Source of the DNA: Bacillus sp. F19 | Lineage (GTDB): Bacteria; Bacillota; Bacilli; Bacillales; Bacillaceae | Assembly: GCA_023823795.1 (NCBI GenBank) | Contig: CP085710.1 | Location: forward strand, 2,258,001-2,322,000 | Direction of reading: 5' to 3' | Length of the DNA stretch: 64,000 bases | In this document: piece after piece, positions 23,582 to 31,155 of the stretch | Layout: each line of letters starts with the position of its first letter | Position numbering within the stretch: position 1 is the stretch's first letter | Translations under genes and position numbers: made by a program | The notes under the pieces: model-generated | The model's input: only the letters and a program-made list of their open reading frames with translations | Databases searched by the model: none | What the model was told of the DNA's origin: nothing

Positions 23582-24597
23582 GTGCGGCCGAGCTTAGGTC
23601 GTATCATATAACGGGTGGGATTCCCGTCGAGTAAGAACTAGCCATTCGCTCGTAGCGAGTCTTGGAGGACTAAAGGTAACTTTAGTCTTTAAGCGTAGAC
23701 AGTTAGGTGGAGCAGCCGTCAAGGCTGAAAATCTGATGGAGTGAAAGTCTCCTGTCATCAATTGGTCGATTCAGATGAATAGCATATCCAATGCGTGGGG
23801 AGGTAACAAACCACGTTCTGCTTGGAAGTAGAAGTCACGGCGGCCTGTTCTACACAGAGGGAACAGGGTCGGAACAGCCTGCGTGGCGAGCAAACACAGA
23901 GGCCGGAAGGCTTTAACGAATACTGCAGTCCCGAAATCTACGCCCCTCATTAGAAGCTGTTGGAGGGATTGTTGCTTAGCGTCGACCTTTGTCTAACGGG
24001 GGAAGACCGATGTCCTACAGGAAGAAACGATCAAAAGCACTGTAGGAGCAGCCGGGATATGGGTTCTAGCATTTGTGGAAAGATTTTCAGAGATAACGAC
24101 GGGAAGGTCCTACTTCAAATTGAGAAGGTATTTATCAATAAAGACTTTCCATATAAGAGGCAAAATAGAAAATGGGAAGATGATTTAGGACTGGCGCATG
24201 AGGTCGTAGTAGCTATGAGGGAAGAGTAATGTCTTCTTAAGTATAAGTAAATTATACTCCTAGTCAAGGTAACACCTCTGATAGGGCAAAGGGCCTCTGG
24301 GCACTTGGAAAGTTCGAACATTATAGACACTGAGCTATATAGTATGTTCAGAACTAGCTTACTAGTAAACCTACAAACGATGGGGGAATATGTGTACCGA
24401 CATTTAAGCCTGCGGTTGTATGGGAAGGCTTGTATGTGATTACCAAGGTCAGAACCGGACTCGGGAAATCCGACCGTCCGGGATCGTAGGGGGGCTACAG
24501 GAAACGTGATTCAATCGAATAAGCGCGCCTGTTTTCTACCCGACGGCGGGCCGAAAGCCAACCGGTTGAAGGGATTGAGCTCCATAATTGATTGTAA
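23582..24597 (+). ncRNA. group II intron-like RNA without a reverse transcriptase gene (3' end approximate)
   Basis: Starts GTGCGGCCGAGC, the GUGYG 5' end of group II introns, followed by stem segments GGGTGGGATTCCCG and GTCGAGTAAGAACTAGCC and long GC-rich structured sequence typical of domain I. A hairpin near 24454-24482 (lower stem CCGGAC/GTCCGG, GAAA loop, AC bulge) could be domain V. No reverse-transcriptase motif is present; the longest frame (23960-24229) is not RT-like. So it is ORF-less or has lost its ORF. A second copy of the first 65 bp, with three mismatches, lies at 28341-28405, also directly behind a repeat centre. The identification of domains is by eye. Confidence 0.6.
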
Positions 24598-24891
24598 ATC
24601 GAGAGGGCTGATGCTTTACGCAATTTAGAACTGGGAGATGCAGATAATTATTGGGCAGTCTTTGAACCATACTTACAAGAAGTACCTGTTCCTTGCAGTT
24701 TGAACGACGATCTCAAAGACATCTATAAAGATGTAAAAGAAGGAATTCTTTTGTATCAGAAAGATGAACGCTTAGAAGCCATTTGGCATTGGAAGTTCAA
24801 CTTTGAAATTCATTGGGGTAGACACGCTTTGAATGCAATGCGTGCTTTACATTCAAATATTCTTAAGCAAACGGAGGCATTTCTTGAATAA
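24598..24891 (+). pseudogene. C-terminal part of a DUF5063-type protein
   Basis: The frame is open from 24598 to the stop at 24891, but it has no proper start and its 5' end abuts the intron-like RNA. Product: DALRNLELGDADNYWAVFEP, SLNDDLKDIYKDVKEGILLY, AIWHWKFNFEIHWGRHALNA, MRALHS. This matches the C-terminal half of DUF5063 proteins as I know them. The N-terminal half is not found upstream of the intron, so the gene was truncated instead of being split by the intron. Confidence 0.6.
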
Positions 24892-24981
24892 AGTTATGCC
24901 CCTCATACAATTACATTACTTTAGTGAAATCCAATAATCAACTTGTCAATCTAAACGTAAAAGTTTTGAGTTCACTGCTTC

Positions 24982-25964
24982 TCATGAGCCCCTGATTATC
25001 AGTTCTCCTTTGTAGACCTTTCTAATAGTGGAAAATTCATGACCGGCAAGCCTGTCTAACAAACAAGCAACTACGTCCTTCACCATTTTATCAGTCTGGT
25101 TCTCAATACTTGAAAGTGCTGGAGAAGTTGTTAAACAAATTGGGTGGTTATCAAAACCGATTATGAATAAATTTTCGTTCAAAAGAACATTATGCTTTAT
25201 TGCTGAAGTAACAATTCCCGCTGCTAAAAAGTCACTCCCCGAAATAATTCCGTCATATCTGCTTTGTTCTGAAAAAATTTCATCACCAAGCAAAATACCA
25301 TCTTCAATTGAGGAATAACCACTTATCTTTTGGTCTTTGGTAATAGTTATATTTAAATCTCGATGGGCTCGAACAAACCCTTCCCATCTTTGTTTTTGGA
25401 GTTGAGTTCTTTCATCATCTGCACAGAACAACAAGTGGCTAAGTCCTTTTTTAAGCAGGTATCGTGTAGCCGAATAGACCGCCTCATCTTCATCTAGTGA
25501 AAAAACATCAAATTTTTTTGTTTTCAGTGGCTCATTACAAACAACTGCCACTTTATCTCTTACCCTCTCTTTTAATTCATCCTCTTCTAATAAAGTATGG
25601 GTAATAATAATTGCATCTAACTCATTTCTAGTTAATTGATTGTAAATCTCGCATTCCTCACTAAGTGAATAAGAGGTTTCGAAGACGACTATCTTAAATC
25701 CATTTTTCTACATTCTTTCGCTATTTTACTTACAAGAGGACTGAAATAAGGGTGATCCATTATAGGAATAGTTACACCAATGGTTTTAGAAGACTTAGTT
25801 CTTAGGCTAACCCCTCTTGCATTTCGAACGAAGGACAACTCCTCAATTGCTTTCATTACTCTTTTTCTGCTGTCTACTGAAACATGAGGATGATTATTAA
25901 TAACACGAGATACGGTTGATTTGGAAACGCCACTTAAACGTGCTATATCAAGAATGGTAGCCAT
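24982..25964 (-). pseudogene. LacI-family regulator (NtdR-like) with one frameshift
   Basis: Minus strand from ATG at 25962-25964 with AGAGGTG upstream. The HTH reads MATILDIARLSGVSKSTVSRVINNHPHVS. The frame then breaks near 25705 in an A-run: one extra A after TGTAGAAAAA would restore NGFKIVVFETSYSLSEECEIYNQLTRNE and link to the sugar-binding domain (FDVFSLDEDEAVYSATRYLLKKGLSHLLFC..., SGSDFLAAGIVTSAI). It is divergent from an NtdB-like gene with a palindromic operator between them, so it should repress that gene. A sequencing or polymerase slip in the A-run is an alternative to a true pseudogene. Confidence 0.8.
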
Positions 25965-25987
25965 TAATATCACCTCTAAAAAAAGAT

Positions 25988-26016
25988 TTGACATGGGAAC
26001 GTTCCCTGCCTGTAAC
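25988..26016 (+). promoter_or_regulatory. promoter of the ntdB-like gene with a LacI-type operator in the spacer
   Basis: TTGACA (25988-25993) and TGTAAC (26011-26016) are 17 bp apart. The spacer holds the perfect 12-bp palindrome GGGAACGTTCCC (25995-26006) with a central CG, the hallmark of LacI-family operators. Bound repressor would block the promoter directly. Confidence 0.75.
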
Positions 26017-26048
26017 CTATAAACCATATTGTACAGGGGGGATTAAAA

Positions 26049-26876
26049 GTGCCACTAAAAGTTTACCATTCAAACGGAAAGCCTGACTACTTATTATTAT
26101 TAGATTTTGATGAGACATACTATCCTCACGAATTAAAAAGATGGCAGTTGAAAAATTTATATGAGCTTGAGGATTACTTAGAAAACCTTCTTTATGAAAA
26201 AAATATTTTAATCGGCTGGGTAACAGGTAGTAGCTTGGTTGACATTCATAAAAAGATGAAAGCAGCTGGAATGAATTACCTTCCACACTTTATTGCTTCC
26301 AATTTAGGTACCGAATACTGGGAACTTAATCAAGACGGGGAATACATCCAAAATAAAACATGGTGTAAGAAAATAAAAACCTCTGGATTTTGTCAAAAGA
26401 AAGTAGAAGATTTGGTTCTTGATTTAAAGCAAATATATGGGATAGATCTACAGAAACAGACGCAATTTGGTCAACAAACGCTAAAGATGAACTATTATTA
26501 TTTTATTGAGAATAGCGTAAAGACCAAATACGCTATTGATATCATCAGGACAATAGGAGCCTCTAACGGAGTATATATAAATATTAACCGTTGTAATCCT
26601 TTGGCCGGAGACCCAGACAATGCTTATGATGTAGACTTTATTCCACAAAACACAGGTAAACGAGCAGTTGCTCAATTTGCTATGGAACAGTTTAGAATTC
26701 CATATGAGAATACACTTGCGTTTGGGGATAGCGGTAATGATATTGAAATGCTAAAGGCAGTAAAACATGGATACTTATTACAAAATGCTACTGAGGAAGC
26801 AAAGCAATTACATTTATCTCTAACGTCAGAACCATATGCAAATGGAATAAAAAAGGTTTGTATGGATCTCTTCTAA
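26049..26876 (+). CDS. ntdB: HAD phosphatase, NtdB-like (kanosamine-6-phosphate phosphatase family)
   Basis: 275 residues from a GTG at 26049 behind CAGGGGGG. HAD motif I is DFDETYYPH, motif II GWVTGSS, motif III/IV include GKRAVAQF and FGDSGNDIEML, the subclass IIB pattern. Blocks YLPHFIASNLGTE and ININRCNPLAGDPDNAYDVDFIP agree closely with my memory of B. subtilis NtdB, the last enzyme of the NtdCAB kanosamine pathway. The divergent LacI-type gene fits NtdR. Genes for NtdA and NtdC are not in the window, so it may salvage or detoxify a related sugar phosphate. The family call is strong; the exact substrate is inferred. Confidence 0.75.
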   Translation: MPLKVYHSNGKPDYLLLLDFDETYYPHELKRWQLKNLYELEDYLENLLYEKNILIGWVTGSSLVDIHKKMKAAGMNYLPHFIASNLGTEYWELNQDGEYIQNKTWCKKIKTSGFCQKKVEDLVLDLKQIYGIDLQKQTQFGQQTLKMNYYYFIENSVKTKYAIDIIRTIGASNGVYININRCNPLAGDPDNAYDVDFIPQNTGKRAVAQFAMEQFRIPYENTLAFGDSGNDIEMLKAVKHGYLLQNATEEAKQLHLSLTSEPYANGIKKVCMDLF

Positions 26877-26941
26877 TTTACAATAATCTGTAGCCCTTAA
26901 AACATCGTTTGTTCGCCTTATTTCTTAATTGGGTTAATTAA

Positions 26942-26968
26942 AAAGGAACTTCATTGGAGTTCCCTTTC
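26942..26968 (+). terminator. intrinsic terminator after the ntdB-like gene
   Basis: AAAGGAACT pairs with AGTTCCCTTT (one bulged C) around a short loop TCATTGG, followed by CTTTATTTC. Confidence 0.75.
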
Positions 26969-27051
26969 TTTATTTCGTTAATCATTAAAGATTATATAAA
27001 TCTTTCATTTTATTGTTAAACTTAAGGTATGAATTGGAGGTTAGATAAAAA

Positions 27052-27372
27052 ATGAATGTCACTGAATTTCAACAATGGGTCAAGGAGTATTATGAAAGTA
27101 GGGGCTGGTCTGAGTTAGACATTTTTATTCGGATTGGCTTTTTAGCTGAAGAAACTGGCGAAGTTGCGCGAGCTATAAGAGCCCTTGAGATAGGCAGGGA
27201 TAGGCCTGATGAAGTAAAGGTATCTTATGAGGAAAATAAACAAGAGTTAACTGAAGAATTAGGAGATGTATTAGGTAATTTAATTGTGATTGCAAACAAG
27301 TACAATATCCCTTTAGAAGAAGTGTTTCAGTCACATAAAAAGAAACTGTCAGAGCGTTATTCTAATGATTAA
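27052..27372 (+). CDS. MazG-like nucleotide pyrophosphohydrolase
   Basis: 106 residues, ATG 27052 behind TTGGAGG. All-alpha NTP-PPase fold with metal ligands in FLAEETGEVARAI (ExxE) and EELGDVLGNLIVIA (ExxD), plus the C-terminal helix VFQSHKKKLSERY. Such small house-cleaning enzymes hydrolyse non-canonical or excess NTPs to NMP and PPi. Its stop is followed 18 bp later by repeat R10, so it looks like another single-gene unit, though its left boundary is the ntdB terminator and not a repeat. Confidence 0.85.
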   Translation: MNVTEFQQWVKEYYESRGWSELDIFIRIGFLAEETGEVARAIRALEIGRDRPDEVKVSYEENKQELTEELGDVLGNLIVIANKYNIPLEEVFQSHKKKLSERYSND

Positions 27373-27379
27373 AGCCTTT

Positions 27380-27470
27380 ATTCAACAATAGGGGGCTTTT
27401 CTGGAATATCCATTCAGTGCGGATGTTCCAGGACGATCTTCAACAATCGGGCCAGATAATTGAATAAGCT
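27380..27470 (+). repeat. repeats R10 and R11 with a 58-bp unit lacking a gene
   Basis: Centre R10 GGGGGC at 27391 (left arm TTTATTCAACAATA, right arm TTTTCTGGAATATCC). Centre R11 GGGCCA at 27449 (left arm ACGATCTTCAACAATC, right arm GATAATTGAATAAGC). Third copy of the 58-bp empty unit. Confidence 0.75.
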
Positions 27471-27525
27471 TCCCCTTACTTTTACAGTATGATAGAGGGA
27501 AATAAAATAAGTCTCTGGAGGTATT

Positions 27526-28275
27526 ATGGATAGAAACAGATATTCAGCAATAGCCCATCAAAGCCATACTTTTTATAATCCGATTAATCCATCAAAGATA
27601 GACAAAGTTATTGAGTTACTTGCTTTAAAAGATAATGACAAAGTAATAGATATAGGTGCTGGGAAAGGTGAAATTCTTCTTCGGATTATTGAAAGATATA
27701 GATCTAAATGTATTGCTATCGAAAAATATGGTGATTTCACGGAACAACTTCAAGTAAATGCTAAAAATAGAGGGGTTTTAAATAATATTGAAATCATTAC
27801 AGAAGATGCTAAAGTAGCAATTAAGACAATAAATGAGCAGTTTGATGTAGCGATTTGTATTGGTTCAACTCACGCATTAGGCGGATTGCATGAAACGTTG
27901 GATACGCTGAGGAAGTGTGTAAAAAAGGGTGGATATGTGCTCATCGGTGAAGGCTACTGGAAGCAGCAGCCAAGTTACGAATATTTGGAGGCGCTCGGAG
28001 GAGCGGAAGAATCCGAATTACGAAGCCACTTCGAGAATGTGAAGGTTGGCGAAAAACTAGGCCTAATTCCACTCTGGTCTTACACTACTAACGACGATGA
28101 ATGGGATGAATATGAGTGGCTTTATGCTATGTCCATTGAGAATTATTGCTACGAACATCCTGATGATCCGGATTGCGATGCAATGTTACAAAAGATCCGA
28201 ACTTGGAGAAGTACATATCTGAAATGGGGCAGAGATACCCTTGGGTTTGGGATATATCTTTTTAGGAATATGTAA
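27526..28275 (+). CDS. class I SAM-dependent methyltransferase
   Basis: 249 residues, ATG 27526 with TGGAGG upstream. Rossmann motif I is VIDIGAGKGEIL, the acidic residue of motif II is in AIEKYGD, and the post-I region is IITEDAKVAI with FDVAICIGSTHALGG. YVLIGEGYW is the next strand. The C-terminal part (WSYTTNDDEWDEYEW..., HPDDPDCDAMLQK) is acidic and probably determines substrate choice, which is unknown. It is the sole gene between centres R11 and R12 (839 bp). Confidence 0.82.
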   Translation: MDRNRYSAIAHQSHTFYNPINPSKIDKVIELLALKDNDKVIDIGAGKGEILLRIIERYRSKCIAIEKYGDFTEQLQVNAKNRGVLNNIEIITEDAKVAIKTINEQFDVAICIGSTHALGGLHETLDTLRKCVKKGGYVLIGEGYWKQQPSYEYLEALGGAEESELRSHFENVKVGEKLGLIPLWSYTTNDDEWDEYEWLYAMSIENYCYEHPDDPDCDAMLQKIRTWRSTYLKWGRDTLGFGIYLFRNM

Positions 28276-28340
28276 AATTCAATTAAAGGACGCTATTCTT
28301 CGATAAGACAACATAAATGATCTTCAACAATCGGGGGCGA
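28274..28340 (+). repeat. repeats R12 and R13 with a 45-bp interval lacking a gene
   Basis: Centre R12 GGACGC at 28288 (left arm AATTCAATTAAA, right arm TATTCTTCGATAAG). Centre R13 GGGGGC at 28333 (left arm ATGATCTTCAACAATC). After R13 two bases (GA) precede a second group II intron-like 5' end. Confidence 0.65.
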
Positions 28341-28405
28341 GTGCGGCTGAGCCTAGGTCGTATCATATAGCGGGTGGGATTCCCGTCGAGTAAGAACTAG
28401 CCATT
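28341..28405 (+). ncRNA. 5' fragment of the group II intron-like RNA
   Basis: 65 bp that match 23582-23646 except for three substitutions, ending at AGCCATT where a truncated IS3-type element begins. It shows that the same RNA had inserted behind a second repeat centre before being cut off. Confidence 0.7.
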
Positions 28406-29008
28406 TTAGCTCTTTATAAAGATGGTCATCATTCAATAGCTGATATTACGGCCAAGTTTTCTGTTGATCCTGGTACGATTAAAGATTGGAAGAGAAGATA
28501 TGAAATGAATGGTGAAGACGGTTTAACAGACGCGACTTCTTGGAAGTCTTATTCAAAAGAGCTAAAGTTAGCTGCCGTCAATGATTATCTATCAGAACAC
28601 TATTCGTTATGCAAGGTTATCCAAAAATACAATATATCCAGTACTGCGGTTTTGAGAAAATGGATTAAAAAGTATAATAGTCATAGAGAATTAAATGATA
28701 CCGGTAAAGGAATGACAAACTCTATGACAAATAGAAGAAAAGCAACTTTAGAAGAACGAATTCAAATTGTAAATTACTGTCTACAACATCAGAAAAACTA
28801 TCAGCTCGCAGCCGAAAGCTATGAAGTTTCTTATCAACAGGTATATCAATGGGTCAAGAAGTTTGAAGCGCATGGTGAAGAAGCACTACAAGATAAACGC
28901 GGTCGAAAGAAAGAGGAATATGAATTAACAGAGGAAGCAAAGTTTAAGCTGGAAATGAAACGTTTAGAGCAAGAAAATGAACGATTACGTGCAGAAAATG
29001 CTTTTTAA
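28406..29008 (+). pseudogene. IS3-family transposase OrfA, 5' truncated
   Basis: Open from 28406 (LALYKDGHHSIADITAKFSV...) without start codon. Two helix-turn-helix segments (IADITAKFSVDPGTIKDWKRR and CKVIQKYNISSTAVLRKWIKK) and a third near QLAAESYEVSYQQVYQWVKKF, then a leucine-zipper-like end (ELEMKRLEQENERLRAENAF). It stops at a TAA directly before an A7G run. A T in place of the first A of the stop's AA would continue KKLEELERRRR, so the stop may be a point mutation. Confidence 0.8.
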
Positions 29009-29927
29009 AAAAAGTTGGAGGAACTCGAAAGGAGGCGTCGTTAACAAGCTTCTTCGTCTACACAATAAATATAGAGCGATTCAAGATTTACATGCGAATG
29101 AAAATCTACCAGTAATCCTTTTATGTGAAATTTCCGGTGTATCTCGTGCTGCTTATTATAAATGGCTACAGCGTACGCCAACAGCTAGAGAATTAGAGAA
29201 TGAAGCAATTCTTCAGGATATTCAAGCTATTTATGCACGAGTAGGAGGCATTTATGGGTACCGAAGAATGAAATTAAATATTAATTGGATATATCATAAA
29301 AAGTTTAATCACAAACGTATTTATCGCTTAATGCACATCGCTGGATTACAGTCCGTGATTCGTCGGAAAAGAAAGCGCTATGTTCCCTCATCTGCGCAAT
29401 ATGTCGCTGAAAATCGACTCAATCGTGAATTTACTGCAAGCAAGCCCAATGAAAAATGGGTAACAGATGTCACGGAGTTCAAATTAGGAAATGGAAGGAA
29501 AACGTATTTAAGTGCCATTTTAGATCTTTACGATGGCTCCATTATTAGTTATGTATTGGGACATTCAAACAATAATAAACTGGTATTTCGAACATTGGAT
29601 CAAGCTATCGCTATATTAAAAGAGAATGAACATCCATTGATTCATAGTGATCGAGGGTATCAATATACGTCACATGGGTTTAAGAGAAAAATAGAAAAGG
29701 CAAAAATGATTCATAGCATGTCACGTGTAGGAAAATGTATAGATAATGGACCAATGGAATCGTTTTGGGGAACGTTGAAGTGTGAAAAATATTACCTACA
29801 TAAGTATGAAACATTTGAAGCGTTACAACAAGCAATAGATGATTATATCCAGTTTTACAATAACGAACGTTACCAAGAAAGATTAAACGGCTTGAGCCCA
29901 TTGGAATACAGGGTTCAAGCCGCTTAA
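28977..29927 (+). CDS. IS3-family transposase OrfB
   Basis: 316 residues overlapping OrfA by 32 bp. HTH_21 region (CEISGVSRAAYYKWLQR), then the rve integrase core with the DDE residues in WVTDVTEF, LIHSDRGYQYTS and GPMESFWGTLKCE, and the usual YNNERYQERLNGLSPLEYR end. OrfB lies in the +1 frame relative to OrfA, not the -1 frame expected for programmed shifting in IS3 elements, which is another sign of decay around the A-run. Confidence 0.88.
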   Translation: MNDYVQKMLFKKSWRNSKGGVVNKLLRLHNKYRAIQDLHANENLPVILLCEISGVSRAAYYKWLQRTPTARELENEAILQDIQAIYARVGGIYGYRRMKLNINWIYHKKFNHKRIYRLMHIAGLQSVIRRKRKRYVPSSAQYVAENRLNREFTASKPNEKWVTDVTEFKLGNGRKTYLSAILDLYDGSIISYVLGHSNNNKLVFRTLDQAIAILKENEHPLIHSDRGYQYTSHGFKRKIEKAKMIHSMSRVGKCIDNGPMESFWGTLKCEKYYLHKYETFEALQQAIDDYIQFYNNERYQERLNGLSPLEYRVQAA

Positions 29928-30041
29928 AGTATTTTTATTATTTCCACTGTCTACTTGAAAGGGAGCTGTTCATCTTTTTTCAAAATGGATTCTTTTTATT
30001 TATCGTAAAATACTGGTTCGTGAGTTATTTTTGATCAAACT

Positions 30042-30731
30042 TTATTTCAAAGCAACAGCAGATATTAATTTTTCGTTTTGTTCAGCATAAAACTCATCAA
30101 TAGCACGAATCCAATTCTTTCGGGCAAGACTTGCAGCTTTCTCTTTATTTTTATTTTCAAAGGCCTGTAAAATAGCTTCATGTTCCTGTATTGAATCATT
30201 TGTAAGAATGATTGATTGATGAAAATACAGGCGAAGAACATGAGCCTGGAGATTTGAAACTGAATTCGTGATATATTGATTCTGTGCATTCTCCACAATG
30301 ATATTATGAAACTGTTCATCTTGCTTTAATGCTGAATAAAAATCGCCTTTTTTAATGGCCTCAGCAAATTTAGTATTAATTTCACGCAATGAATCAATCG
30401 TTTCCTGACTTATAACCGGTGTTGCCAATTCGGCAGCTAAGGCTTGCAAGACACCTAAAGGAGGCAAAATTTTGTTAATATCCTCTTTATTAACAGATGT
30501 GACTTGAGTTCCAACCCCTGGAAACATTTCAACAAATCCTTGAACATTAAGTAATTGCAGTGCTTCCCGAATAGGAGTCCTGCTTACTCCTAACGCTTGC
30601 GCAAGATCAGCATCATTAAGCTTTTCTTTAGGCTGAAGAGTGCCATCAATGATCCATTCTTGAATTTGAGCAAATGCACGATTTTTTGCAGATACACGAG
30701 TAGGGGATGAAAAATTGGTAGGTATGGGCAT
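30042..30731 (-). CDS. GntR-family regulator with FCD domain
   Basis: 229 residues from ATG at 30731 with AAAGGTGG upstream. N-terminal winged helix (LNDADLAQALGVSRTPIREALQLLNVQGFVEM) and an all-helical FCD ligand domain with metal-site type residues (EQFHNIIVENAQN, QEHEAILQAFENKN). FadR-type regulators of this class sense carboxylic acids or amino acids. It is divergent from brnQ with a perfect inverted repeat between them, so it most likely controls brnQ and itself. Confidence 0.88.
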   Translation of the reverse strand: MPIPTNFSSPTRVSAKNRAFAQIQEWIIDGTLQPKEKLNDADLAQALGVSRTPIREALQLLNVQGFVEMFPGVGTQVTSVNKEDINKILPPLGVLQALAAELATPVISQETIDSLREINTKFAEAIKKGDFYSALKQDEQFHNIIVENAQNQYITNSVSNLQAHVLRLYFHQSIILTNDSIQEHEAILQAFENKNKEKAASLARKNWIRAIDEFYAEQNEKLISAVALK

Positions 30732-30849
30732 GATAAAACCACCTTTTGATTTTTCATAAGGTAAATTGAAATACTTAAAACTCTGTCTTCATTTAATAGT
30801 AGAATATTCTAGATAGATATATTGAAAGTGTATATGATTCTCCTTAAAA

Positions 30850-30941
30850 ATGCAATATATTACATAAAAGAACAAAAAACGTGTAATATATTGCATAAAT
30901 ATTTTGTATATGATATCTTTTGGTAAGCGATATATTACATA
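30850..30941. promoter_or_regulatory. operator for the GntR/FCD regulator
   Basis: ATGCAATATATTACA (30850-30864) and TGTAATATATTGCAT (30882-30896) are perfect 15-bp inverted repeats 17 bp apart, and a third half-like copy GCGATATATTACATA lies at 30927-30941. Each arm contains a TGTAATATATTGCA-like FadR/GntR half-site pattern. The array lies between the divergent regulator and brnQ genes. Confidence 0.75.
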
Positions 30942-31155
30942 CGTATAACAGAAGGAGGAATATAGCAAAATAAATTAGTACAAGCTAAATAATTTGAAAA
31001 TTTTAATTAAAATAAGAATTGCGATAACATCAAATGGATTTTTTAGTATTTTTCGATTATAAAGATTATTTTAAATATAATTAAGAAAAATGTTTAAATG
31101 CTTTTTTTAAGAAACTTAATCATTCCAGATCAATAGACTTCTAGGAGGAAATCAT

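Larger units (their letters stand above)
28406..29972 (+). mobile_element. IS3-family (IS150-like) element, left end lost
   Basis: Two transposase frames followed by a right terminal sequence with TGTCTACTTGAAAGGGAGCTG ending TTCA near 29972. The left terminal repeat and the first codons of OrfA are missing, replaced by the intron fragment. The copy is unlikely to be autonomous. Confidence 0.8.

Noticed and set aside
23960-24229. 89-residue frame within the intron-like RNA as a gene
   Set aside because: No RBS, no family resemblance, composition follows the structured RNA; no reverse transcriptase motifs.
26049-26876. Sucrose-6-phosphate phosphatase as the annotation of the HAD gene
   Set aside because: The blocks INRCNPLAGDP and PHFIASNLGTE and the divergent LacI-type partner fit NtdB better.
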